Shown here in pieces: positions 1 through 8,019 of a stretch of 32,347 nt of DNA. The stretch is taken from positions 1-32,347 of the forward strand of contig JAHQVR010000043.1 in assembly GCA_019634245.1 (NCBI GenBank), in the 5' to 3' direction. Position 1 is the first letter of the stretch. Every line of letters starts with the position of its first letter. This DNA is from Gammaproteobacteria bacterium. Its GTDB lineage: Bacteria; Pseudomonadota; Gammaproteobacteria; Granulosicoccales; Granulosicoccaceae. A program made the translations under genes and the position numbers. Below the pieces are notes generated by a model. That model saw nothing but the letters and a program-made list of their open reading frames with translations. It was not told the origin of the DNA and made no database searches.

Positions 1-1
1 G

Positions 2-1345
2 CTCGAACGTCGTTCGCAACAAGGAACTGAGAAATCACGCTCCACTGAGCGCGGATTCAACAGCACCCGCGATGATAGCCAATTCCAGCGGGATCGAGCA
101 CGCATCATTCACAGCGCATCTTTTCGCAGTCTGCAATCGAAAACGCAGGTGCTTGGTATGGGTGAAAGCGACTTTTATCGCACCCGACTAACGCATTCAC
201 TAGAAGTCGCGCAAATAGGTTCTGGTATTTGCGAATGGCTTCGAGATCAACCCGCCAACCAAAGCCTCGCATCATGGATTCCCTCGTTCAGCTTGATCGA
301 AGCCATTTGCCTGGCGCATGATATCGGCCATTCACCCTTTGGTCATGGTGGTGAGGTCGCGCTAAACACCATGATGAGGGAACACGGTGGCTTTGAAGCC
401 AACGGTCAAACGCTTCGGATTCTCACCCGGCTAGGTGAATATTCTCCCAGCAACGGCCTCGACCTGACCCGACGTACGACCCTCGGTACCATTAAGTACC
501 CAACCACCTATGCCAAAGCGGTACGTTATAAACCAGCAAATTCGCGCACACCAGAACCAGAAATTTCCTCACAACGCGAGCATCTAAATATTGATCACTG
601 GGCACCTCCAAAGTGCATCTATGATGCCGAACAAGATGTACTGGACTGGTTGCTGGATCCGTTTTCGACACAGGATAAGGATGAGTTTCTGCGTCTGGAT
701 ACTCCCGAATCCGGACACCGACGAACGCGATACAAGCCGTTTGACACGAGTATTATGGAACTAGCCGATGACATCGCTTATGGCGTACACGACCTAGAGG
801 ATGCATTAACGTTGGGACTAGTGAGTAAGGATGCCTGGATGTCGCGTGTCTCCGAAAAAATTTCAGCCATGGCTGACAACGAAATTACTCGCAAGCTAGA
901 AGATATCAACCGGGATTTGTTCAGTGGCTCAGCGAAGGATCGAAAACATGCAGTAAGTCGTTTAGTGGGATTTTTCATCAAGAGCATTGCGCTTACCGAG
1001 CAAACACCCTTCGAAGCACCACTACTGAAACTGCAAGCACGCATGGGAGAAACAGCTCACCGGATTCTGCATCTGATTAAAGACTTCGTGATGCAACATG
1101 TCATATTGAAGCCCGAATTACAGCAATTGCAATACAAAGGACAACAGGTAATGATTCGCCTGTTCGAGATCTTTTCTGGTAATCCCAAGCGATTGTTACC
1201 CGAACATGTCTTCGGATTGTATGACTCCACCGAAGGCTACCGAGCTATTGCAGACTACCTGTGCAGCATGACGGATGTGTCAGCCGGCAAGCTCTACCAC
1301 AAGTTATTAAGCCCAACCTCAGGCTCTATCTTCGACCGCCCGTGA
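2..1345 (+). CDS. dgt: dGTPase-like HD-domain triphosphohydrolase (5' partial)
   Basis: The reading frame is open from the first complete codon of the window, so the true start lies upstream. The first ATG at 149 is internal: the upstream codons encode RDRARIIHSASFRSLQSKTQ, a conserved N-terminal stretch of the dGTPase family. HD-domain metal ligands are visible as the His of RLTHSLEVA, the pair in CLAHDIGHSPFGHGGE and the Asp of ELADDIAYGVHDLED. This family hydrolyses dGTP or other dNTPs to the nucleoside and tripolyphosphate in the cytoplasm, limiting dNTP pools. The C-terminal half is helical, as expected. It ends at TGA, about 220 bases before the next gene on the same strand. The family call is firm, but substrate specificity cannot be read from the sequence. 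Confidence 0.88.
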   Translation, partial: LERRSQQGTEKSRSTERGFNSTRDDSQFQRDRARIIHSASFRSLQSKTQVLGMGESDFYRTRLTHSLEVAQIGSGICEWLRDQPANQSLASWIPSFSLIEAICLAHDIGHSPFGHGGEVALNTMMREHGGFEANGQTLRILTRLGEYSPSNGLDLTRRTTLGTIKYPTTYAKAVRYKPANSRTPEPEISSQREHLNIDHWAPPKCIYDAEQDVLDWLLDPFSTQDKDEFLRLDTPESGHRRTRYKPFDTSIMELADDIAYGVHDLEDALTLGLVSKDAWMSRVSEKISAMADNEITRKLEDINRDLFSGSAKDRKHAVSRLVGFFIKSIALTEQTPFEAPLLKLQARMGETAHRILHLIKDFVMQHVILKPELQQLQYKGQQVMIRLFEIFSGNPKRLLPEHVFGLYDSTEGYRAIADYLCSMTDVSAGKLYHKLLSPTSGSIFDRP

Positions 1346-1366
1346 AAAGTAATATACCGAAAATGC

Positions 1367-1385
1367 ACCAATTTGTCGCATTGGT
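1367..1385. promoter_or_regulatory. Small inverted repeat in the leader of the osmolyte operon
   Basis: ACCAAT (1367-1372) and ATTGGT (1380-1385) form perfect 6-bp arms around 7 bases. A TATAGA that could serve as a -10 element overlaps the right arm at 1385-1390. I see no good -35 at the right distance. The position upstream of the transporter operon would suit an operator, but no regulator can be named. Confidence 0.2.
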
Positions 1386-1571
1386 ATAGAAAAACTAGAA
1401 CCAATTTCAGGATTGTTGTAGCATCGAGCGCAGTTCTCTTTAAGAGCACTAGGCATTTTCAATTTCACCGAGATAGTCCGGCGACGCGTTCTCATGGTTC
1501 GCGGAACCACTTTTCGGTGCTAAAACGGCGGCGCTCTCGACACCGTGTCCACGACCAGGAGTTTGATGATA

Positions 1572-2522
1572 ATGAAACAATCTTTCCGTTCCGCACTGAT
1601 TGCAGCTGCGATTGCTCTACCCATGGCAGGATCAGCTTTAGCTGATGTGCCCGAGTCCGATGAACCCATCATCATTGTGCAAAACAACTGGACCAGCCAG
1701 TTGGTTCTGTCTTACGTTGTAGGCAACGCCCTCGAGGGTTTAGGCTACGAAATTGAATATACGCCGTCGGATTCGCAGCTTCAGTTCACTGCTATCGCCA
1801 ACGGTGATATGCATTTTCAAGTCGAAGCTTGGGAAGGCTCTATGAAGGACGCTTTTGAGAAAGCGGTGACTGAAGGTATGGTCGACGCCGGCACCCACGA
1901 TGCAGTCACTCGTGAAGAATGGTGGATTCCAAATTATGTGTTGGAAACTTGCCCTGAAGCGACCAATTGGGAAGGCTTAGATGCTTGTGCTGAACAATTC
2001 GCCACAGCCGAAACTTCCCCTAAAGGACGCTTTGTGGGTCCTCCAGCAGATTGGGGTAAGAACTACGCTGACCGAGTAAAATCGCTGGAAATGGATTTTG
2101 AAGCCATCAATGTTGGACAGGCCGCTACCTTGTGGGCAGAACTGCAATCGGCTTATGACCGCAAAGAACCGATCGTATTGTTCAATTGGACGCCTAACTT
2201 CATTGAATCTAAGTTCGAAGGTAGCTTTGTCGATTTTCCAGAGCCAGCACCTGAATGCTTTTCCGATGCGTCATGGGGTCCTAACCCTAACGCGACCGGT
2301 GATTGTGGTGCACCACGAGGCGGATGGTTGAAGAAGGCTGCCTGGAGCGGCATGGAAGACACCTGGCCGAAAGCTTGGAATGTACTTCAAAAGGTAAATT
2401 TCTCGAATGCACAAATTGCTGCAGCAGCCCTAATGGTAGACGTTGACGGCCTGTCCCCAGAAGAAGCCGCGGCAAAGTGGGCGGAAGAGAACGCCGATGT
2501 TGTTGCTGGCTGGGTTAATTAG
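1572..2522 (+). CDS. Glycine betaine/proline-type ABC transporter periplasmic binding protein
   Basis: This OpuAC-family solute-binding protein captures a quaternary-amine osmolyte and hands it to the membrane permease. A clear Sec signal peptide (MKQSFRSALIAAAIALPMAG, cleavage near SALA|D) precedes a mature domain with the family pattern QNNWTSQLVLSYVVGNALE, VEAWEGS and GPPADWGKNYADRV. Several Trp and Tyr residues are suitable for an aromatic cation cage. The frame extends up to a GTG at 1545, but AGGAG at 1557-1561 favours ATG 1572 (10-base gap) or ATG 1566 (4-base gap). It is first in a same-strand run with the ATPase, permease and methyltransferase. A strong terminator separates it from the ATPase gene, which would give more binding protein than transporter. 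The exact ligand (glycine betaine, proline betaine, choline or DMSP) is not determinable here. Confidence 0.88.
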   Translation: MKQSFRSALIAAAIALPMAGSALADVPESDEPIIIVQNNWTSQLVLSYVVGNALEGLGYEIEYTPSDSQLQFTAIANGDMHFQVEAWEGSMKDAFEKAVTEGMVDAGTHDAVTREEWWIPNYVLETCPEATNWEGLDACAEQFATAETSPKGRFVGPPADWGKNYADRVKSLEMDFEAINVGQAATLWAELQSAYDRKEPIVLFNWTPNFIESKFEGSFVDFPEPAPECFSDASWGPNPNATGDCGAPRGGWLKKAAWSGMEDTWPKAWNVLQKVNFSNAQIAAAALMVDVDGLSPEEAAAKWAEENADVVAGWVN

Positions 2523-2561
2523 TCATTAAATCTAGTCAACTATAGATGTGCCTATTTAAGG

Positions 2562-2599
2562 ATCGGGCCTGCAATTGACTCTGCAGGCCCGATTTTTTT
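2562..2599 (+). terminator. Intra-operon Rho-independent terminator
   Basis: A perfect 12-bp stem (2562-2573 with 2582-2593) closes an 8-base loop and is followed by a run of seven T residues. It lies 40 bases after the binding-protein stop and about 40 bases before the ATPase start. It probably lets only a fraction of transcripts read on into the ATPase and permease genes. Confidence 0.85.
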
Positions 2600-2639
2600 G
2601 TACGGTTTAAATTTTTGTCCGAGCAATGAGAGTCTCACA

Positions 2640-3662
2640 ATGACCGACCATCAGATTTCCTGCCGCAACGTCTGGAAAGTATTTGGCCCCGATCCTGAGC
2701 GCTTTTTGCAGCAACATAACCACAACCCCTCTGCTGAGGCACTGACCGAAACAGGTCATATCGGTGCGGTGCAAGATGTGTCATTTGATGTCGATTCTGG
2801 CGAAATTTTGATAGTGATGGGATTGTCGGGCTCTGGCAAATCCACCTTGATCAGATGTATTACTCGACTCAACGACCCAACCAGTGGCGAGATAGATTTC
2901 GAGGGCTCTAATATTCTAGCCGCCAAACCTAAAGAGCTGATTGAATTACGACGGCACAAAATGGGTATGGTGTTTCAAAACTTTGGGCTTCTACCTCACC
3001 GTTCGGTATTGTCGAATGTTGCCTTTCCGTTGGAAGTTCAAGGACTGAGCCGTGATGACAGAAACAAGCGTGCCAGAGAAATGATCGAATTGGTCGGTCT
3101 CGGCGGCCGTGAAGAATACTTTCCCCGAGAACTCTCCGGTGGACAGCAACAACGCGTTGGTATTGCCCGATCCTTGGCGGTAGAACCGGATGTGTGGTTT
3201 CTCGATGAGCCTTTCTCTGCACTGGATCCTCTTATTCGAACTGAAATGCAAAACGAATTTATTCGTCTACAGAAGCTGTTAAAGAAAACTATCGTTTTTA
3301 TCACGCATGATTTTGAAGAAGCGACACGGCTGGCCGATCGAATCGGCATTATGAAAGATGGCCGGATGGTACAACTGTCCACCCCCGAAGACATGGTATT
3401 GAATCCAGCTGATGACTACGTCGCGGAATTTGCTCGTAATGCTCCTCGCGAACGAATAATTTCAGCAGGCGCAATTATGGAAAGCTCGACAGATCCACAC
3501 CATGGTTCGGGCGAACCCATCAACATCAAAGACAAAATTGGTCACGTTGCCCATCGTGTACTGAACTCAGAAGCTCCTGTGGCAGTAGCCGATGATACGG
3601 GACACATTGTTGGGAAACTAAACCGGCAGCAGGTCACCGAGGCGCTGTTCGGAGCGGTGTAA
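2640..3662 (+). CDS. proV: Glycine betaine/proline ABC transporter ATP-binding protein (ProV/OpuAA type)
   Basis: This is the cytoplasmic ATPase that powers the osmolyte importer. Counted from ATG 2640, Walker A GLSGSGKST is near residues 61-69, the Q-loop is VFQNFGLL, the signature LSGGQQQRVGIARSL starts near 165, Walker B is VWFLDEP near 186, and the switch His is in ITHDFEEA. The long N-terminal stretch before Walker A and the C-terminal CBS-like tail (HRVLNSEAPVAVADDTGHIV) are typical of ProV rather than general amino-acid ATPases. The frame can be extended to TTG 2598, but that codon is inside the T-run of the terminator; GAGAG at 2628-2632 supports ATG 2640. The stop is two bases before the permease start, so the two are likely translationally coupled. 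Confidence 0.92.
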   Translation: MTDHQISCRNVWKVFGPDPERFLQQHNHNPSAEALTETGHIGAVQDVSFDVDSGEILIVMGLSGSGKSTLIRCITRLNDPTSGEIDFEGSNILAAKPKELIELRRHKMGMVFQNFGLLPHRSVLSNVAFPLEVQGLSRDDRNKRAREMIELVGLGGREEYFPRELSGGQQQRVGIARSLAVEPDVWFLDEPFSALDPLIRTEMQNEFIRLQKLLKKTIVFITHDFEEATRLADRIGIMKDGRMVQLSTPEDMVLNPADDYVAEFARNAPRERIISAGAIMESSTDPHHGSGEPINIKDKIGHVAHRVLNSEAPVAVADDTGHIVGKLNRQQVTEALFGAV

Positions 3663-3664
3663 TC

Positions 3665-5653
3665 GTGAATACCTCTGCTGCCAACATGCCGACTTCGGCG
3701 TCACCTGCCAACTTATTTACCGAACAGTCCCTGTGGCTGCGATTCGCGATGGTGATTGCGGCTGGCGTAGCACTGTCCTTCATCTGGGATGGATTCTCGC
3801 GTTGGCCCGAGAATCTGTATATTCCCATGCGCGACTGGATCACCACGTTTTTTGAATGGCTTGGCAAAGATGCGGCTATAGGCGAACTCAGCGTTAAGGA
3901 TGTCACCCGCTTCATCTCTGAAATGCTCAAACAACCGTTGATGTGGATCGAGTGGCTTTTGTACCGTGGCATAAAACCTTTAGGTCTACCACCCATACCG
4001 TGGATCGCCGTGGTGATTGGTGTGGGAATTCTGGGGCACTGGGTTGGTGGTTGGCGCTTAGCCGTGTTGGTGTTCTTCGCCACACTTTATCTGGCTGTGT
4101 TCGGATTATGGAAAGACTCCATGCGAACGCTTTCCATTGTATTGTTTGCAGTACCGTTTGCAGCACTCATCGGACTAGCACTGGGTATTTGGGTGACGCG
4201 CTCAGCGCGGGCAGCCCGTATTATCACACCCATGTTCGATCTTATGCAGGCCACACCGCACATGGCCTATCTGGTACCCGTGGTCGTGTTATTTGGCTTT
4301 GGACAAGTGCCAGCCATGTTGGCTACTGTAATATTTGCCATGCCACCGATGGCACGATGTGCCATTCTAGGCATACAAACCGTTCCAGCGGACATTATAG
4401 AATCGGGCCGAATGTCAGGGTGCACTCCCCGACAACTCTTATGGAAAGTGCAGCTTCCCACCTCTAAAACCACATTGATGCTTGGCTTGAACCAAGTTGT
4501 TATGCAAACCTTGGCGATGGTGGTCATCGCCTCTTTAGTAGGCGCCTCAGGTCTGGGCCAAAAGTTGTTGTATTCCTTACAGCAGCTAAAATTGGGTGCC
4601 GCCGTTGAGCAGGGCTTAGCCATCGTATTGATTGCTATCGTGCTGGATCGACTGACGCAACGGTATGCCTACCGCGAAACGGTCTTCTTCAACGCAGATA
4701 CCCCGTTTTATGTTCGACACAAGCATCTATTGCTTTTTCTGGGGGTTTTGGTTACGTCCTTTATCGCAGCGATGTTCTTTAAAGAGTTAGCGATTCTGCC
4801 TAAAAAATTTACGTACACGCTGGGCAAAGAAATTGATGTTGTGGTCCGAGAGTTTTCAAAAAATTCTTATGCCTATATCAGCCCGGTAAGAGATTTCATC
4901 ACCGTGAATATGTTGATACCGGTTCGAAATTTCTACCTTTGGTTACCGTGGACTGTCATTATTGGCTGTGTTGCGTTAGCCGGCTGGCATTTGGGTGGTT
5001 TTAGTGTCATGGCCTTAACCAGCACATTGGTCGCTGCAATTATGCTGTTTGGGTTTTGGGAACCCGCGGTGCTGACGGTGTATTTGGTTTTTTCTGCCGT
5101 CATCATTTGTATCTTGATTGGTGTACCGATCGGCGTTTGGGCATCGCGTTCAGAGCGGGTCGCAAAAGTGACGATGTCCATCTGCGATACCTTGCAAACC
5201 TTCCCATCGTTTATCTATTTGATACCCGTGATTATGCTATTCAAAGTGGGCGATCTTTCCAATATCATTGCAATACTGGCTTACGCGACGGTACCGTCGA
5301 TACGATTTACCTACCTCGGACTTAAAAAAGTGCCTACTGTTCTGCTAGAAGCCGCTGAAGCTAATGGGTGCACCAAACGTCAAAAGTTCTGGAAAGTAGA
5401 AATGCCCTACGCGCTGCCGGAGATCATGTTAGGTATCAACCAAACTATCATGATGGCACTAGCTATGACTGCAATCACTGCTCTGATTGGCTCACGAGAC
5501 CTAGGCCAGGAAATTTATCGCGCCTTACCCACAGCCGATACAGGCCGCGGTGTTCTTGCCGGTCTCGGAATCGCTGCTATCGGCATCATTGCTGACCGGC
5601 TCATTGGTGCTTGGGCAAAAGAACGCAAAGCAGCCCTGGGCATAAAGTCTTAA
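3665..5653 (+). CDS. Tandem-fused ProW-type permease with two permease domains
   Basis: This inner-membrane permease of the osmolyte importer has 662 residues, about twice the usual ProW/OpuAB length. It contains two complete binding-protein-dependent permease domains, each with the cytoplasmic EAA-type loop: ESGRMSGCTPRQLLWKVQLP near residue 246 and EAAEANGCTKRQKFWKVEMP near 561. Each half also ends alike (LVGASGLGQ, then LIGSRDLGQE). Hydrophobic segments are spread over the whole length, with additional membrane spans before each domain. A single polypeptide could therefore supply the pore that other systems build from two ProW copies. The GTG start is two bases after the ATPase stop, with GGAG at 3651-3654. 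I see no frameshift or internal start that would separate the halves. Substrate identity is inferred from the neighbours. Confidence 0.88.
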   Translation: MNTSAANMPTSASPANLFTEQSLWLRFAMVIAAGVALSFIWDGFSRWPENLYIPMRDWITTFFEWLGKDAAIGELSVKDVTRFISEMLKQPLMWIEWLLYRGIKPLGLPPIPWIAVVIGVGILGHWVGGWRLAVLVFFATLYLAVFGLWKDSMRTLSIVLFAVPFAALIGLALGIWVTRSARAARIITPMFDLMQATPHMAYLVPVVVLFGFGQVPAMLATVIFAMPPMARCAILGIQTVPADIIESGRMSGCTPRQLLWKVQLPTSKTTLMLGLNQVVMQTLAMVVIASLVGASGLGQKLLYSLQQLKLGAAVEQGLAIVLIAIVLDRLTQRYAYRETVFFNADTPFYVRHKHLLLFLGVLVTSFIAAMFFKELAILPKKFTYTLGKEIDVVVREFSKNSYAYISPVRDFITVNMLIPVRNFYLWLPWTVIIGCVALAGWHLGGFSVMALTSTLVAAIMLFGFWEPAVLTVYLVFSAVIICILIGVPIGVWASRSERVAKVTMSICDTLQTFPSFIYLIPVIMLFKVGDLSNIIAILAYATVPSIRFTYLGLKKVPTVLLEAAEANGCTKRQKFWKVEMPYALPEIMLGINQTIMMALAMTAITALIGSRDLGQEIYRALPTADTGRGVLAGLGIAAIGIIADRLIGAWAKERKAALGIKS

Positions 5654-5684
5654 AACCATTTGAAAAAAACTCGGGAGAAAGGCT

Positions 5685-6869
5685 TTGTACTCTAGCGATG
5701 GAAGTACTCGAAGTTTGGTTTCGGATATCGCCGGCTCAGGATGGGACTTTAATTTTTCCCGGCATCGCTATCACGAAATTGAACGCCCGTTTGGCCCGCA
5801 CTATACGGTGTACAACCGTCGACTCATGGCTGTTTGCTTTGATGAAATAGACACAGTCGATGGCTATTGGTTGTTACGACAAAAAGCCGCTGTGTTACAT
5901 ACCGGGGAATTTCCTATTCAGTTTAAAGGCCCGGATGCCACCAAATTGCTCGATAAACTCTTTACCAAAAACATCACAAAACTTAAACCTAATCGCTGCG
6001 GATACGGTTTGGCGTGCTATGAAGATGGCGGGCTTATCACCGATGGTGTTCTTCTTCGACTCTCAGAAGACCTGTATTGGTATGTACAGGCCGATGGAGA
6101 TTTTTATAGCTGGGCTAGAGCACATGCTACGGGTATGAATGTAGAAATTTCCGACCCTAAAGTTAACGTAAGCCAGGTGCAGGGCCCAAAGGCGCTGCAG
6201 ATTCTGCAAGCCGCAGCAGAAGATGGCATGCCCGAACCCTTTAATTATTTTGGCATTGCGACGGTTAATTTCGACGGTCAGTACGTGATCGTGACACGCA
6301 CCGGTTACACCAATGAATTAGGTTTTGAGTTCTACACCGAGCCACATCATGACGCCGACGCCCTATGGAAACACTTATCGGCTGCAGGAGAACCCTATGG
6401 TATGGGACTGCATGGCCTTGATTCCATGCACATTCGACGCATAGAAGCTGGCATATTAAACGCCGGTTCCGACTTCAACCAACATACAACCCCGTTTGAT
6501 GTTGGATTAGAGCGATTTGTTGATCTGGACAAATCTGACTTTATTGGGAAATCTGCGTTAGAAAATAGCACTCAACAACCCAGGCTAATCGGCTTATTGT
6601 GTGAAACCGCCGAACCTCATATTGGTGCAGATGTTGTTCACAACAGCCAAACGATCGGTGTAGTAACCGCTGGAGCTATGTCACCCTTCATGCAATCAGG
6701 TATTGGTATTGCTCGACTGGACACTGCCAACTTTAGCGAACATGATAGCGTGAGCATTGGGTGCACCGATGGTCAAATGCACGACGGCAGGCTTGCCACA
6801 TTGCCTTTATACGACAAACAGTGCGACATTCCACGGGGCAATCTCGTTGACATTCCAGACAGGACCTAA
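5685..6869 (+). CDS. GcvT/DmdA-family tetrahydrofolate-dependent methyltransferase
   Basis: This 394-residue protein belongs to the aminomethyltransferase fold family of GcvT, the DMSP demethylase DmdA and the dimethylglycine/sarcosine demethylase C-domains. These enzymes move a one-carbon unit from a methylated substrate to tetrahydrofolate. Family-like stretches are FGPHYTVYNRRLM near the N terminus, FKGPDATKLLDKLFTKNI, YEDGGLITDGVLLRLSED, VQGPKALQIL, VTRTGYTNELGFEFYTEP, GLHGLDSMHIRRIEAGILNA and FIGKSALE. The start is TTG 5685, supported by GGGAG at 5673-5677 (7-base gap). The gene begins 31 bases after the permease and ends at a bidirectional terminator, so it is probably co-transcribed with the importer. 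This suggests it demethylates the imported compound. It resembles the DmdA-like branch more than the T-protein of glycine cleavage (no gcvH or gcvP nearby), but the substrate is unproven. Confidence 0.8.
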   Translation: MYSSDGSTRSLVSDIAGSGWDFNFSRHRYHEIERPFGPHYTVYNRRLMAVCFDEIDTVDGYWLLRQKAAVLHTGEFPIQFKGPDATKLLDKLFTKNITKLKPNRCGYGLACYEDGGLITDGVLLRLSEDLYWYVQADGDFYSWARAHATGMNVEISDPKVNVSQVQGPKALQILQAAAEDGMPEPFNYFGIATVNFDGQYVIVTRTGYTNELGFEFYTEPHHDADALWKHLSAAGEPYGMGLHGLDSMHIRRIEAGILNAGSDFNQHTTPFDVGLERFVDLDKSDFIGKSALENSTQQPRLIGLLCETAEPHIGADVVHNSQTIGVVTAGAMSPFMQSGIGIARLDTANFSEHDSVSIGCTDGQMHDGRLATLPLYDKQCDIPRGNLVDIPDRT

Positions 6870-6901
6870 CAAGAGATCCTCAGTATTAAATGTTCAGTTA
6901 A

Positions 6902-6936
6902 AAAAAAAACCCGATTCGATGAACCGGGTTTTTTTT
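6902..6936. terminator. Bidirectional terminator between the methyltransferase gene and rpsI
   Basis: A run of A, then CCCG (6910-6913), a short loop, CGGG (6925-6928) and a run of T form a hairpin flanked by A and T tracts. It can stop rightward transcripts of the osmolyte operon and leftward transcripts of rplM-rpsI, which converge here. Confidence 0.85.
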
Positions 6937-6969
6937 CAACAAGTTGCCGGTATCGGCAGGCTGAATATT

Positions 6970-7362
6970 CTAACGCTTGGAGTACTGGGTCGCTTTTCGT
7001 GCTTTGCGAAGCCCCACCTTTTTTCGCTCCACTTCTCGCGCATCTCGAGTAAGCAATCCAGCCGCTCGCAGAGGGCTACGGTTAGCTTCGTCATAAGATA
7101 ACAACGCTCGCGAAATACCCAGGCGAATAGCTCCGGCCTGGCCGCTGCCGCCGCCACCTGCTACAGAAATGTTGAAATCAAAATTCTGCAAAGTATCGGT
7201 TTTTTCCAACGGCTGGCGCACGATCATATGAGCGGTCTTACGGCCGAAGTAGTCTTCAAGCGATTTCTTGTTAACGGTAATTTTTCCACTACCGCTCTTC
7301 ATGAACACTCGAGCTGTAGATGATTTACGACGGCCAGTGCCGTAGTATTGTTGAACGGCCAT
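6970..7362 (-). CDS. rpsI: 30S ribosomal protein S9
   Basis: The 130-residue protein has the hallmark S9 features: an N-terminal [15 protein letters not shown], the glycine-rich [20 protein letters not shown] and the basic C-terminal tail [17 protein letters not shown], whose final Lys-Arg reaches the P-site tRNA in the 30S subunit. The length is normal. It starts at ATG four bases after the rplM stop, the standard bacterial rplM-rpsI order, so it is co-transcribed and probably translationally coupled. It ends before a shared terminator. Confidence 0.98.
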   Translation of the reverse strand: MAVQQYYGTGRRKSSTARVFMKSGSGKITVNKKSLEDYFGRKTAHMIVRQPLEKTDTLQNFDFNISVAGGGGSGQAGAIRLGISRALLSYDEANRSPLRAAGLLTRDAREVERKKVGLRKARKATQYSKR

Positions 7363-7366
7363 GTAT

Positions 7367-7801
7367 TCAGATCTCTAACGGAATGGGTTGCTGGGCTGCG
7401 TGGTCGTGCTTCGGTCCAGCCACAACACGCAGCTTGCGAAACATATCTCGTCCCAACGGAGTCTTCGGCAACATGCCTTTGACAGCCATTTCGATAATTC
7501 GCTCTGGCTGACGGGCCTGCAGGTTTTCAAAATTGATTGACTTAAGGTTGCCAATAAACCCTGTGTGATGGTGGTACATCTTGTTCTTGGCTTTGTTGCC
7601 AGTAACTTCCACCTTCTCAGCATTGATGATAACGATGTAATCACCTGTATCAACGTGAGGCGTATAGATGGGCTTATGCTTGCCGCGCAGGCGACGCGCC
7701 GTCTCAGTGGCTAGATTTCCGAGGGTTTTCCCTTCGGCGTCAATGACAAACCATTGCCGCTTTACTTCAGCGGGTTTGGCACTGATGGTGGATTTCTTCA
7801 C
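7367..7801 (-). CDS. rplM: 50S ribosomal protein L13
   Basis: An early-assembling 50S protein of 144 residues, with the family stretches [70 protein letters not shown] and the C-terminal HAAQQP. The frame extends 40 codons further upstream to 7921, but GTG 7801 (reading [10 protein letters not shown]) is preferred. It matches the normal L13 N terminus, has GAGG 8 bases upstream, and lies downstream of a good promoter at 7865-7893 that the longer version would place inside its own coding region. It is first in the rplM-rpsI operon. Confidence 0.96.
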   Translation of the reverse strand: MKKSTISAKPAEVKRQWFVIDAEGKTLGNLATETARRLRGKHKPIYTPHVDTGDYIVIINAEKVEVTGNKAKNKMYHHHTGFIGNLKSINFENLQARQPERIIEMAVKGMLPKTPLGRDMFRKLRVVAGPKHDHAAQQPIPLEI

Positions 7802-7864
7802 AGGTATTGCCTCAAACAAATTCAAAATCGATACCGCCAACGACCGCATCGAGAGTAGCCCGCC

Positions 7865-7893
7865 ATTGTAGTGCGGATTTACTCCAGGCTCAA
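7865..7893 (-). promoter_or_regulatory. Sigma-70 promoter for rplM-rpsI
   Basis: On the minus strand TTGAGC (7888-7893) and TACAAT (7865-7870) are separated by exactly 17 bases. Transcription would begin near 7858, leaving a leader of about 57 bases before the GTG start of rplM. This spacing fits well and argues for the shorter L13 start. Confidence 0.7.
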
Positions 7894-7990
7894 CCATGAT
7901 TTGAAAAAGAATCTCAGCCAAAGCTCATCCTATGAGCACAACTCCGGATGCCGGAGCGGGACGTCAGCGAAGATTATTCGAACTTTCGGC

Positions 7991-8019
7991 AAAAAAAAAG
8001 CGCGGTAGAGACCGCGCTT
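7991..8019 (-). terminator. Leftward Rho-independent terminator
   Basis: On the minus strand a perfect 9-bp stem (8011-8019 with 7998-8006) has a 4-base loop and leads into a run of nine T residues (two within the stem). The only upstream leftward gene is the OsmC-like gene, which ends about 460 bases away. The hairpin therefore ends either a very long 3' untranslated region or a separate small transcript from 8020-8480. Confidence 0.8.

Noticed and set aside
7802..7921. N-terminal extension of L13
   Set aside because: A good promoter lies within it, L13 orthologues begin at the GTG 7801 position, and GAGG precedes that codon.
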